Source: Anthopleura xanthogrammica (Eukaryota; Cnidaria; Anthozoa; Actiniaria; Actiniidae). Taken from it: a stretch of 64,000 nucleotides of DNA. The DNA is taken from the NCBI GenBank assembly GCA_964019055.1, contig OZ025214.1, positions 12,780,163-12,844,162 on the forward strand, written 5' to 3'. The first letter of the stretch is position 1. Each line of letters starts with the position of its first letter. Below are positions 53,040 to 64,000 of the stretch, one piece after another. Both the position numbers and the translations under genes were made by a program. The notes under the pieces are model-generated. The model did no database searches. It had not been told where the DNA came from and worked only from the letters and a program-made list of their open reading frames with translations.

Positions 53040-53222
53040 ATCTGTGCAGGCTAATTAGAAGTTGATTTTTGTAGAGGGAGGAAAACCAGAGAACCCAGAG
53101 TAAAAACCCTTGAAGAACAGGAGAGAAACAACAAGCAACTCTACTCACATACGACACTGAGCCCAGCAGGGTTCAAACCCAGGTTCCATTTACGAGAGGT
53201 AAGCTGTCACCCATGCTACCTT
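53040..53222 (-). mobile_element. SINE family 1
   Basis: Reverse orientation: GAAGTTGATTTTTGTAGAGGGAGGAAAACCAGAGAACCCAGAGTAAAAACC, CAACTCTACTCACATACG, then GGGTTCAAACCCAGG as B box and a decayed head to about 53222. It sits between the convergent SMIM12 and UBLCP1 genes. Confidence 0.75.
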
Positions 53223-53329
53223 CTTTAGTACTTTTTACTGACGGTGTGCTATGTTTATTTAATTATTGGAATTGATTTGCAGGTCAGATTTACAAATTAG
53301 AGTGTTTATTACATGCTTCATTGGTGTGA

Positions 53330-53515
53330 TCAGGGCTTAGAATAATGGCCAGTCATACGCCGGTCAAGATGTCCAGCATATGATATTTTATTTTATTTTT
53401 TTCAAATATGACAGGTCAACATGTTTGTTCAGAACCATATTTGACCGGTCAAGTACCAAATTTGGCCAGACTTTGACTGTTGACTGGCCATTATTTTGAG
53501 CCCTAGTGATGCAGT
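53330..53515. mobile_element. Foldback element in the UBLCP1 3' region
   Basis: AGGGCTTAGAATAATGGCCAGTCA at the left pairs with TGACTGGCCATTATTTTGAGCCCT at the right. GACCGG pairs occur inside. Its loop holds two minus-strand AATAAA hexamers (near 53387-53397), about 250 bp past the UBLCP1 stop codon. Confidence 0.75.
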
Positions 53516-53648
53516 AGCTAGTCTGGGAAGCTAGGCAGTGCCTGAACAGGATCCTCAGTGTCAATATATACAATTAAATAGCTAGCTGGCATGGAGAATT
53601 TCACCAATCCACTCACATCTTGCAGCTCATGTATCACCATTCACTGAC

Positions 53649-56600
53649 TCATCGAGATCTATAGCTGCAAAATTAAGAGAAAATGTTGTATAATACGTAG
53701 TCACGACAGCCTGTTGCAAGGGGGTGAATCAGGTGGCTTGCCCCACTTTGCAGTTGAAAAAGAATTAAGGATAACTATTAGGTAGAACCCAAAATGGATG
53801 CTTACCTTTCCCAGTACTTGTGATTCAAATTGCTGAAATCATCCACTTTTGCAATGTCTTTTAAGTATTTTTTCAGTTTTAAAAGCTCATTGTCTTTGTC
53901 TCTGTTAAAATGTGCTTCACGAAAAGGTCGAATCTGGAAAAAAGGAAAGGTAGAGAACTATTAATAGAACATCTGTGAGAATTTTATAAATCACACACAT
54001 TAAGTTCTAAAACAATTACATGGCTCTAGATCTTGAGATACAGAAGTTAGAACATGGATTATTATTTTTTGGATGAAATGGGAAAATATAATGTACAACA
54101 GCAGATCCAGGAATCTGAGAAAGAGGGGTCTGTGGCCTGAGTCCCCCCTCTTGAGCCTTTTGAGTGAAAGCCTGGATTTTTCTTACTGAATGTGTCAAAT
54201 GCCAAGCAGGTGTTACCTTCAATCCACATCGAGGATTCATCAGGAAATTTCTTCTTAAGTCATCAAACATGATAGTGTTTTTGTTAGAAAAGCACTTGTA
54301 TTTGCCCCAAATAACTCCCAATGGCTTTGTCTAAACAAACATTAATTTATATTTTATCATCATTAATAATTCTCAAGTATATTAATTCAAGGGTGGCCTT
54401 TATAGTTGTCTATCAGTTCAGATTTTTTCTCTCCTCTCCTCTCCTCTCCTTTTCTCTTCTTTTCTAACTTCGCTCTTTTTCTCTTCTTCTCTTCGTCTCC
54501 TCTCTTCTAATCTCCTCTCTACGGTCTCAGGTTTGATTCACTAAAATCCAATTTGATCTGTGAGTTGGCTGTCCCCTGCCTTAGCTAAATCATGGGAATC
54601 AAGGGTGGTTTAGCAGTTACTGTAGTGCACCCGCCTCCCACCTCTGTGGTCTTGGGTTCAATTCTCAGACAACAGCCTCACATAACTGAGTAGAGTTCGT
54701 TAGGTTTCTCCCATTTGAGGGATTTTCTCTGGGCTCTCCAGTTTTCTTCCCTCTGCAAAACCTAACACACTAAATTCCAATTTGATATGTGAGTTTGCCT
54801 GCCCTTAATTACTTTCATCAGCCCAGGGTTGAGTTCAGGGTTCCATCTGTGAGTTAGCCATGCCCTGACTTTGATGAGCCCAGAGGTTGTTTCAGGGTTT
54901 GATCTGTGAGTTAGCCATGCCCTGACTTAGATCATAATAATAAATCTTTATTTGGGTTTCAGATAAAGTGAAACTTTTTTCCAATCTGGCCCGATGAAAA
55001 GGGTAATTGTCTCAGGGTTCGATCTGTGAGTTATCTATGTCATGACTTTGATCATCACAGAGGTAATGTTTCAGGGTTCTATCTGTAAGTTATCTATGTC
55101 ATGACTTTGATCATCACAGAGGTAATGTTTCAGGGTTCTATCTGTAAGTTATCTGTGTCATGACTTTGATCATCACAGAGGTAATGTTTCAGGGTTCTAT
55201 CTGTAAGTTATCTATGTCATGACTTTGATCATCACAGAGGTAATGTTTCAGGGTTCTATCTGTAAGTTATCTGTGTCATGACTTTGATGTTTCAGGGTTT
55301 CATAAATTAATATATCTAATCATCCTTTACCTCAATCACTCCATATTTAGGAGCCTGTACTGTAATCATTGCGCTGCTGTCTAACAGAAAACATATCTTA
55401 TAGTTTGGATTATTTGTTACATTCAGTTCCTTCATTTTGGCCTCAATCCACTTCATACTTGTTGCAGACCAGATAACAATGTTGTAATCGTCAAAAGCAG
55501 ATGTTAAAAACTCATGGAGGTATGGACGCATTAATTCATATCCATATTCTGCAGATGATTTGTGGTCTGTTAAAAAAAACAAAAAACATTTCAATGTGGA
55601 AACTTTATATTACAAGAACTGTACATGTGGGCTAGAAACTACCTATGCCTTCCCCCTTGGAGAGTTAAATTAGGAGTGACTGGATAGGTGAAGAGAAGGG
55701 AGGCTTGGAATTTCCAAAGGGAGTGAAGCTCTGATGATTGGTGATGCATGATATTCTCTAGTAAGGGTAACGCTCTCTTTGTGGAACTTCTTTGGGATAG
55801 ATGAAGCATCATAGGCATAGCATGGCATGGCATTGACACCATATTTGAAAAAGGGTCTATTTGTGTACCTGTTGTCTTTCTTTTCTGTTTGTCATATTAC
55901 TTAAAAAAGGTTAATTACCAAATAATGTATAGTCAACATCAAGAACAAGTAGTTTCTTGTTTTCATCAGGTTCGTTGAGAACATTTATCTTGTAGTCTGA
56001 TACTCTTTTGGCTATTTTGGACAAATTTTCTTCTCTGAAATAAAATTGGATGGATCAGTTGCAGTAATTTTAGGCAATCCTGCTTGATGGATAAATACAT
56101 AAATGATAGAATGGAAAAATGATTGGAATGGATCAATCAATGGCTGGACAAATAAACGAATGAATGAAAGAGTGAATGAATGAATGAATGAAAGAATGAG
56201 TGGATGAATGGATGAATGAATGAATGAATGGATGAATGAATGAATGAATGAAATAATGAATGAATGAAAGAATGAATGAAAGAATGAATGAAAGAGTGAA
56301 TGAAAGAATGAATGAAAGAATGAATGAATGAATGATTGAAAGCCCTTCTTGTATATCCTACCTATTTTCCACCATAACTTCATCTTCTTCAACATCAAAA
56401 TCATTGACAACCTCATTATTAACCAATTCCTCTGATGGCTTGATAACATCTGCCTGGATAATATCGAAAAAATAATCGAAAATGAATTCTTCTATTCCAC
56501 TAGTAAGAATACATTAACTATAGTCTGATATATTACTTATTATATTCACCAGTTTTTCTTCTCTTGTGCCCATCATCATGATCTTAGTGTTTGGCTTCAG

Positions 56601-57324
56601 GTTCAGAGCTTTTAACTTTGTGTTTTCATCTGGTGGTTTGCCTGGGTAATAATGATCAAATCACAGATGCAGAATTTGAGCGTTATTTTTTTCGAAAGTA
56701 GAATTAAATCTTTATTCTTAGTTTACAAAATGTATAATAAAACAATTATCGAATTCGGTTTGTCAAATAATATCGTAAATATCTAGACCTTGGCCGTTTT
56801 ATCCACCTCAGCTTAAGGCTTCGGCAGATAACACTGCCTTGGTCTTGATAATTTACAATATCATGCTCAAGCTCATCCAATAATTGTTTATTATGTGCAC
56901 GATTGTGTTTTTCTTCTTTCTTTTATTTTTGGTTTTCTTTTGTCAACAGTTACCTTAAAATTTTAAAGAATAATTTTATGATTTTTTGCTTTATTTAAAC
57001 TAGAGTAAAAACTATAAAACTATGAAAAAGAACTAACTAAATAGCACTAGGAAGTAGTACTAATTTTAATCATGAAAAAACAAAGAATTTTGTACTTTTT
57101 AGCACTCTTTTTAAAATCCAATTATCTCCAATTATTTTTTGAAGTTTACCTTTGAATTTTAGTCCCAAAAGTTTTTGTCTTGCAGGAAGTACACCCGTTT
57201 TGTCTTTAATAACATCTTTAAGCCTTCCAATAGTATCATCAGGATCAAGGTTATCGATAATATAGTCCTTTCCGCTCCATTTTATTGTAATTGATAGAAT
57301 TTTTTGTGAGCTTCCGTCCGCCAT
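53649..57324 (-). CDS. UBLCP1: Ubiquitin-like domain-containing CTD phosphatase 1
   Basis: Eight exons: 57150-57324, 56550-56641, 56362-56453, 55919-56034, 55331-55566, 54217-54330, 53806-53933 and 53649-53664. All introns are GT/AG and the sum is 322 residues (human 318). UBLCP1 is a nuclear HAD/FCP-type Ser/Thr phosphatase that binds and dephosphorylates the 26S proteasome. Seen: an N-terminal ubiquitin-like domain (about 9-80, with [19 protein letters not shown]), an acidic linker, [12 protein letters not shown] with the nucleophile motif DVDYT (Asp152/Asp154), [44 protein letters not shown] and MNP. The gene ends in NLNHKYWE. Exon 8 (five codons, SYRSR) is the least certain; its acceptor TTTTGCAG is good, but only the Tyr matches human. 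Exon 6 uses acceptor TTTGTTTAG, giving VIETKPLGV. Confidence 0.92.
54425..54520. repeat. CTCTC-rich pyrimidine tract in UBLCP1 intron 5
   Basis: CTCTC and TTCTC units without strict periodicity, ending just before the SINE at about 54600. Confidence 0.8.
54600..54830 (+). mobile_element. SINE family 1, best-preserved copy, in UBLCP1 intron 5
   Basis: Head GGTGGTTTAGCAGTTACTG (A-box region) and GGGTTCAATTCTC (B box). Then GAGTTCGTTAGGTTTCTCCC, GATTTTCTCTGGGCTCTCCAG, and CTAAATTCCAATTTGATATGTGAG, running into tail units with GCCCTGACTTTGATGAGCCC. Confidence 0.8.
54800..55300 (+). repeat. SINE-tail minisatellite (57- and 59-bp units) in UBLCP1 intron 5
   Basis: Two units of the AGCCCAGAGGTTGTTTCAGGGTTTGATCTG type, then an insertion (TAATAATAAATCTTTATT and on). 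About five units of a 59-bp variant (ATCACAGAGGTAATG ... TTCTATCTGTAAG) follow. Within them TATCTATGTC alternates with TATCTGTGTC, so the last expansion was probably of a dimer. Confidence 0.9.
56150..56340. repeat. (GAAT)n microsatellite in UBLCP1 intron 3
   Basis: GAAT units mixed with GAAA and GGAT variants. It ends about 20 bp from the donor of exon 3. The His/Ser/Phe-rich frame across it is an artefact. Confidence 0.95.
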
Positions 57325-58385
57325 TTTTGTTTTTCAAATTTTGGGTAGAACACAGGAAGCCCAACTTGGTCATGATCATTACCACAGGGAGCCCAAGCCT
57401 GGTTTTAGTGAATGCTTAGAAAAATGAATCTGAAAATAGGTTACAAAGCTTCTATAAATTATTGTAGCATTTATATAATCTATAAAGATCTGATTGCTGC
57501 ACGAGACCGAGAGGACGTTTTTATTCAGATGTTCTTTTTGGAGGGGGGGTGGGGGGTGGGGGGTGGGAGGGGGAGATGCGTGGCACACAGGTAGCCCATG
57601 ACAACTTTATGAACAGTCTTCCCCCAGTTCTTATCCTTTGAATCAAAACTATCAAATACTGATCTGATGAAATTTAGCCATCGAATTTTTAAAAGGAGTT
57701 TACTAGATGTTTTAAAGAGTAATATTCTTTTTAAAAGCGAATAATTTTATTTGCCACTTTTGTTAAAGTTGACTGGATAATAACACACATGAGTAACCAT
57801 TTAACTTAACCATATTAACAATCTTGGACACAGGAACTTACGACTTTAGAAAAAAATTGAAATTAAGAAGTACAAGCATAAGAGACATTTACAAAATAGT
57901 ATTGATAAGTGTATTGTTCTATAGCCAACTTGTGGACTGCCCACAAATCAGTAATAAAACTACCTGTCCTACGTGACGAACTTGTAAAACAAACTCCTCG
58001 CTGACAAACAACTCAGTTCAAAACAAGAACAAAGAAACAAAGGGGAAGTTTTTCGATTTGGATTAATTAATCTGACGAGGGGTGTCCGTGGTGTCATAAT
58101 GGAGGCAGGTACCTGTCTGATAGTGGCTGGCTTTTCATTGATTTAATGTAGCCAAAAATGGCACAATTAACTCATTCAAATTGACTTTTTAAACCTGAAT
58201 TTGAAATGCAAACTTCATTTTTGGGAAGTTGCTTTGAGTCGCATTTTTTATTCACCAAAACCTACAAATTCTATCATATTTAACTGTTTAAAAACACTAC
58301 ACGTGCCTGGCAAAACTGGCAACAATAGAGAGTGAAATTACAACCGGCACCTGTTTTTGCCGCGCTTTCTCAGACCATTCAATAT
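57325..58385. other. 5' flank of UBLCP1 with a G-rich block, no gene seen
   Basis: CACAGGAAGCCCAA at about 57351 recurs as CACAGGAAGCCCAAG at about 52060 near B3GAT3. The plus strand at 57538-57575 has runs of G (up to seven) with single T/A spacers. No core promoter motif is obvious. Confidence 0.45.
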
Positions 58386-58494
58386 CACTTCCGGTTTTTG
58401 TTTGTCTCAAGCTGGATCGTTGTTACATTCATTCAAAAGACAATGGTCTCTGTTCCAAACTTGCTGGACGCCGAACTCTAAAACTGTATTTGAG
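58386..58494 (+). promoter_or_regulatory. Candidate ETS-type promoter and first exon (+)
   Basis: CACTTCCGG at 58386-58394 is an ETS consensus of the kind found at TATA-less starts. About 100 bp later TTTGAG|GTAAGAAAT is a strong donor (58494). The only ATG between them opens a 12-codon frame, so the exon would be non-coding or carry an upstream ORF. No downstream coding exon is recognised in the window. Confidence 0.3.
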
Positions 58495-58499
58495 GTAAG

Positions 58500-60850
58500 A
58501 AATCATTGATCTAAATCTTATTTAAACGAATTTTAATGTCTTATACTAATAATATCGAAGTATTTTAAGTTGAAAGTTTTCTTCAATCTCTTACAACAAT
58601 CAAAATACTCTTACAGTTTGCTTATAATTCTTGCCATCCCAAGTACTAGTGATCAAGTTTAAGAGTCAATATTTCCTGTATTCAATACATTCTGATATTG
58701 GTTCAGTTGTGAACAAGGTCGAATTCAAGCCATTTAAAAGCTGTGAAAAAAAATACCAAGTAACTATCATGAATGCATTGTTGTACTGATGAGTCATGTC
58801 GCAGACAGACAAGTGAAAGAATCAATGGATGAGTAATACGTAGAGTTGTGAAAAAAAGCGCGCGAACCTGTTCGGCTCATGTGGTCGTAACTGAAGGGGG
58901 CCATAATATCTAACATAACTTAAACTCACCTAACTAAGCCGACGACGACGACGAAAAAGGAAATTAAAACTAATGACTAAAGTCAAATATTCTTGAATTT
59001 GTTTTCCTTTTTCCTTTGTCTTTCTTTGGTTGCATTTACAAGTTCGTGTTGACCATCTCATAACTGAACCACCATGGAATACCAAGCAAAGTTTTAGAAA
59101 AAAAATAGATATTGTAAATCAGCTTTGCTATGATCGAATATAATCATTTTTAATGACAATGTTCTTGGTATTTTAAGGATAAAGGATAATTTGACATATA
59201 TTTGGAGTCTGCGAAAACGTTGTCTCATTTTTCATAATCATAGACTGCCCTTACGGTGTGTCCATATATAGCCTTCTGAAGATTAATGAATAGTTTCTCT
59301 TACTATCACAGAAGTACTAGAATTATATTGAAATTGACTTTCCTTTATTGGTTGCGATTTTAAATCAACTCATTCTCAGTGAGACCAACTAAACAACAAG
59401 CATGGCTGTTATGGCTGTGTGATACCATGAGGTCCCTGATTTGCATAAAGGGCGGGAAAGTAAACCTGCAGCTACTGTGCTACTAAACGACATAATTCTT
59501 ATCTTATTTTTTCTAGATTGAAAAATAAAACACAACAAAATAGTTTTGTCATGGTATTTAGTGTGTTGCTAAAACAAAACGAAAAGAAATACGAAAATTG
59601 CCAATTTTTTAGTGCGGATACAAATTGCACGTTCTGTCATATATTGATGTCGTCCAGCATGGTTTTCAGTTTTAGCCCAGGCACGTTGAGAGTAACGAAT
59701 GAATTTTGTCTGCCCAGTTGTTTTCGTTCAGTTTTAGTACTGAAATACTTGGAATCTAAATATTCGTTAAGAAATTGGGCAAATTCTGGCTAGTCAAGGA
59801 GGGAAGCTCTATACTGACACAGGAAATTTAAATATTTGAAACCGAATACAAGACAATCAATAAACACGTGTACGTAGTATATTATCACAATACTCGTTGA
59901 CCTCAAGTCCAGTAAGTAGAAATAGCACGTGCCGACTCAGTGTAGCTCGTTAGAACATAAAGAAAAAGTTATGTTATGTGTAGGAAATGTTTTCTGATGT
60001 GGTATATAGGAAAATTGATATATGAATAGAATTAGATTACATAATATGAAATATTTTTTTTAGTGGCGGCCATGTTGGATGATGCAGCCCGGTGAAGTGG
60101 TTGGCAGTTTCGTTCAAAATTTTGAATAAAAAACGACATGAAACTGCCATAATTTGCAACCATTGCATCCCGACCCTAAAGAAACATGCCTGACTGATAC
60201 GACAACATTATTACATGCAAATTGTACAAAAGGGCGAGTGCTTGCCAAGTGGTGTAGGATGAAATACGAGAAACCACAAGGAAGTGGCGTGATAATTTGT
60301 GCCGAACATCGTCCAACATGGCTAGCATATTTACTCCCTTAGAAATAAGCTATCATGTATCATAAATTTCATGTATCTCGTGTTTAATAGTGGTCGAAGA
60401 ATTGCAACAGCTGTTGATTTTAGGTAATTTAGGTTTCCTTTCAAAGGTCAACGGTTTAAAAGGTTTTTTCTCTGTGCCATCTAAATCCTTGTCATTCTGT
60501 CGTCATTGAGGAAGAGAAAGGTGTTCCCGACATGGGAGCAGCATTAGGCTCTTCCGTAATATCACAAAAATTACTATCCCTTTGCTTATCATGCTACTAC
60601 ACTATGTGAGTTATCCATGTTATTCATGATCACGTTATAATCAGTTAGTGACTCAGTAGTACTGAAAGATGGAATTTTGAATAGAAGTTCGCTAGAAGTT
60701 CAGCCGGTTTCACTTCCTGTATGTTTCGTTGGGTTTTGTAACGTATAGCTGTGGGTGTGAGCTTTTGTTGCTGCTGTTCTTCTCACTCTTGTTATGCATT
60801 CTTCTTCTGGTTCTTTTTAAAGCTTTCTCCTTCTTCCCTCTTCCGCCTTC
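58500..60850. other. No gene recognised
   Basis: Frames at 59518-59793 (starts on TTG) and 60154-60342 resemble no family. If the candidate exon at 58.4 kb is real, this would be its first intron. Confidence 0.45.
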
Positions 60851-60854
60851 TTCT

Positions 60855-60877
60855 TCATCTTCTTCTTCTTCTTCTTC

Positions 60878-60909
<32 letters not shown>

Positions 60910-60958
60910 CTTCTTCTTCTTCTTCTTCTTCTTCTTCTTCTTCTTCTTCTTCTACTTC

Positions 60959-60990
<32 letters not shown>

Positions 60991-61040
60991 CTTCTTCTTC
61001 TTCTTCTTCTTCTTCTTTTTCTTCTTCTTCTTCTTCTTAG
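60855..61040. repeat. (TTC)n microsatellite
   Basis: About 60 TTC units with a few TAC variants, followed by imperfect TTC/TTA sequence to about 61120. GAA/TTC repeats can adopt triplex structure. Poly-Ser and poly-Leu frames are artefacts. Confidence 0.95.
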
Positions 61041-61064
61041 TTCTTCTTAATCACTTCTTATTCT

Positions 61065-63035
61065 TATTTTTCTTCTTCGTCATCTAGCAGCTTTTTCTTT
61101 TCCTTATTCTTCTTTAATTTGTCTTTATTCAAAGTTCCACTTGTTCACAAATATTTTATTGCTTGAGGAACAAACGTCAAAAGCTCGAATAAGAACATAA
61201 CATAATTAAGCTCTGAACTTTGCTCCTTGATGAATTCCGAGTCGTTAAAGGATAATACGTATACCATACATTTTTAGAACCAACACCCCTTCAGTACATA
61301 ATCGCTTACATATATACGTGAGCGATTAACAGTTACTTCTGAGCTTATCGCGCAAAACAAAAGGATAGAAAAATGTTCTGTCATCGAACACTTGATTGAT
61401 TAATTACGGTCAAGAGGATAAAAGCAAGACCTCCCGGCTCGAAGGCCTCGCCCTGTACTTTACACTTGCCCAGCCCAGCTCTCTCGCTAGAATAGATCTC
61501 TAATGCAATTAACAGAATAAAACTGTTATTCACAAAGACGTATTTCTCTGACGTAGATAAAGGAAGGTATTGAGCTTAGAAAAACTCTCAAGTACATCTT
61601 TATTTACTTGGAAATGTGAATTTACAATTAGTTTTGTGGTGTCCCGGAATAGGTGCCGATTCAACTCGTACGGCCCACGGGTATAAACGAATGAAGGCAG
61701 GCAGACATATAGATAATACTAATTCCATTGTTTTTCTTTGGCTGTTAGTCGCTTTTTTTGGCGGTCACTCTACTAGTATAGAATAATAGAATAATAGAAT
61801 AATGGTAATTTAAGGTTATAGTAATGCGATACTCAACTACTTCGTGTATTGACTACTTTTGATTGATACATTCTTAGAGTGCCCATATTGCACTGCGTAC
61901 TATCTTTCTTATAGTTTAATTTCCAAATTCCCAATCTACACCACCTTTAAAATAATGAACGTACTATTAGACCCACCCTTAAACAAAATACTCCAGCACT
62001 ATTGTTTATAAATAACATGGAATAATTTAGCAGTAATAGGCTATTTGGTAAGTAGCAGGATAATGGCTGAGGGCATGTTGGGTCCTTTAGCCCATCCCGC
62101 CGTTGTGACGAAACTTAATTCAAAAACTTTCGAAAGTATCTCCTTTTCCTTCCTCGGAAAAAAATATCCCCTGTTTATTTCCGTTTCTTAGTTTCTTTTT
62201 TTTATGTTGCATGAACGAATTCTGTCGGTTGGGTGAAACGTACATTAACACCTTGTGACTTTCAATTGGGTTCGAATTCCACTCTGAACCAATCAGAAAA
62301 AATTTAGAATATTCTACGAGCCAATCAGAAACCGCGCGGAAGCCATTGAACAGTCACACCTATATTCATGAAGCAGCTTCATCATCCGAGTCCTTCAAAA
62401 AAATATTATCAGCACCAGTTTTTTGTTTATTTATCGGGGTTTTTTTCCCTCTTTTTCTTGTGTTTTCCTCTGCTTATTATTCCAGCCAAATTTATACATC
62501 TTGTGAAAAAAAAAAAAAAACGATTCATGCTTCAGAACTTTTCAAAATCGAATAAACTGAAAAATCTACAAAATTCAATGATCAAAATTACTTTTTATCT
62601 ATTATTTATTCTAGATCTAAGCTAGCCACATCTTTTCAGCAAATTATTTACATTCTAGGATATAAATTAATGAATAAGATTTGCTGAATGGTTATTTGTT
62701 ATTTGTAATGACTTTTTTTCCATGTATTTATATACCTACTTTTCATCTTTTACTCCTGATAAAGTAAATGACGTCAAATCGCCTTAATAAGCTTTGTCTG
62801 AATAAAGTATAAACAAAGTTGTTCACACTTCGAAATCTTATAAAAAACAACCACACCCACCTCATGATTAATGAAGTATGATCGATGTATGACTGGGCTG
62901 GGCCTTGTTTGGATATTTTGTTACCATTCGTTAGTTTTTACTGCATTTTTCATTTTTTTTAAAGATTTTCTTTCATCTGCATAGAAATTTATTCCTTCGT
63001 TCTCTTGAAGTATGTTTTATGGCTGGCTATGTTTG
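61065..63035. other. No gene recognised
   Basis: AT-rich. Small frames around 62346-62625 overlap in two phases and look random. A (A)14 run lies at about 62506. Confidence 0.45.
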
Positions 63036-63037
63036 AT

Positions 63038-63547
63038 CAAACCCTGAAACACACTCTGGGCTAATCTAAGTCAGGGCATGGCTAACAATCTCACAGATTA
63101 AACCCTGTAAAAACCTCTGGGTGGATCTAAGTCAGGGCACGGATAACTCACAGATTGAACCCTGAAACAACCTCTGGGCTGATCTAAGTCAGGGCATGGA
63201 TAACTCACAGATCGAACCCTGAAACAACCTCTGGGCTGATCTAAGTCAGGGCATGGATAACTCACAGATCGAACCCAGAAACAACCTCTGGGCTGATCTA
63301 AGTCAGGGCATGGCTAACTCACAGATCGAACCCAGAAACAACCTCTGGGCTGATCTAAGTCAGGGCATGGCTAACTCACAGATCGAACCCAGAAACAACC
63401 TCTGGGCTGATCTAAGTCAGGGCATGGATAACTCACAGATAGAACCCTGAAACAACCTCTGGGCTGATCTAAGTCAGGGCATGGCTAACTCACAGATTGA
63501 ACCCTGAAACAACCTCTGGGCCGATCAAAGTCAGGGCATGGCTAACA
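63038..63547 (-). repeat. 57-bp minisatellite, about nine units, derived from a SINE tail
   Basis: Each unit reads GGGCTGATCTAAGTCAGGGC, then ATGGMTAACTCACAGATYGA and ACCCWGAAACAACCTCT. Outer units are more diverged (63050-63130), inner ones nearly identical. The unit matches the single tail at 45836-45888 and, reversed, units at 54818-54945. Because 57 is a multiple of three, one frame stays open through part of it without coding meaning. Confidence 0.95.
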
Positions 63548-63808
63548 CAAATAGAATTATAATCAAGCATTTTTGAAAAATAACAACACTATGACAAATC
63601 ATTTTTCAAAACCTTAAGACACTGCTACTAAACCCTTGATGGGCTAGGTCTGTTAAAAGTCCACTTCCGCCTTGGCGGCGAAGGGCTGGACCGGAAGTCA
63701 AAAGTGATATCCGTCATCATCAGTATATTATTTCCCTTATTCACACTAAGGTCATAATAATGGCTTGTATTTATAGAATGTAATCGGATAATTTTTCTAT
63801 GTCAAGAC

Positions 63809-63923
63809 TATAAAACCAAGCGGCACCGTCCCTATAGAATTTATTCAGTTGAGTCAGTGATTCAGTCAAAAACTACGTGAATTTTCAAGACTTCGGAAGA
63901 GAAAAGACGGGACAGTTACCGAG
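63809..63923 (+). promoter_or_regulatory. Candidate TATA promoter and first exon at the right edge (+)
   Basis: TATAAAA at 63809-63815, a plausible start about 30 bp on, and CCGAG|GTAAAT at 63923. No start codon in a long frame occurs between them, so this would be a 5' non-coding exon of a gene beyond the window. Confidence 0.3.
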
Positions 63924-64000
63924 GTAAATGAACGCGTAGTTTCAACGTGGAAATTGTTTTTACTCGTTGTATTTTACGAGGGGAGTGTTTTGAGAGAAGC

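Noticed and set aside
54600..54690. tRNA gene
   Set aside because: Same reason: a tRNA-like head of SINE family 1, with several diverged copies in the window.
56012..56449. 145-codon His/Ser/Phe-rich frame
   Set aside because: Spans the GAAT repeat in a UBLCP1 intron and overlaps exons in another frame.
59518..59793. 91-codon frame after a TTTTTTCTAG acceptor
   Set aside because: Begins on TTG, has no family resemblance, and no coding donor partner was found.
60729..61050. Signal-peptide-like start followed by poly-Ser or poly-Leu
   Set aside because: The TTC repeat dominates the frame and two frames overlap equally well; no family match.
63253..63450. 19-residue repeat protein (NSQIEPRNNLWADLSQGM type)
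   Set aside because: The 57-bp minisatellite keeps one frame open by period; neighbouring units contain stops or indels.
63038..63547. CRISPR-like array
   Set aside because: Units are contiguous without unique spacers, related to a SINE tail, and the genome is eukaryotic.

Overview
The window looks like nuclear DNA of a cnidarian, probably an anthozoan (coral or anemone). It is AT-rich, its genes have introns, and it is full of microsatellites, tRNA-derived SINEs and foldback (MITE-like) elements. Three housekeeping genes read as clear animal orthologues, and two families of class A GPCRs are present, one as a local tandem array. The taxon is inferred from gene style; no marker gene is present.

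Left part (1-18.3 kb): a minus-strand tandem array of at least four short leucine-rich-repeat GPCR genes (LGR-like), here called A to D. Each visible gene has five coding exons: a microexon of 18-21 nt with the start codon, a 212-nt exon with the rest of the signal peptide and a Cys-rich LRR cap, two 72-nt LRR exons, and a large exon with hinge plus seven-helix domain. All junctions keep frame. Only exon 1 of A is inside the window. B is intact (588 residues). C and D each carry one frameshift near the end of TM4 or in ICL2. A duplicated block (about 1-4312 and 6520-11044) starts inside one gene and ends inside the next, so the genes are mosaics: near-identical 7TM halves joined to different ectodomains. 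Relic TM7 fragments and a chimeric 3' end lie between the genes.

Middle part (18.3-41 kb): gene-poor. It holds a 5'-truncated Penelope-like element with a GIY-YIG domain, SINEs, several long foldback elements, and long simple or composite repeats (TAA, ATG/GTG, ATCC, ATTC).

Right part (41-64 kb): a neuropeptide-type GPCR (+) whose small first coding exon at 43016 supplies the glycosylated N-terminus; a perfect (AGCAGT)n tract of about 516 bp; B3GAT3 (-) and SMIM12 (+) head to head; and UBLCP1 (-). SINE-tail-derived minisatellites occur in a UBLCP1 intron (59 bp) and near the right end (57 bp). Possible first exons of off-window or non-coding transcripts are at 58.4 and 63.9 kb.

The two receptor types act at the cell surface. 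B3GAT3 works in the Golgi on the glycosaminoglycan linker and UBLCP1 in the nucleus on proteasomes; those four genes share no obvious pathway and appear to be ordinary neighbours.
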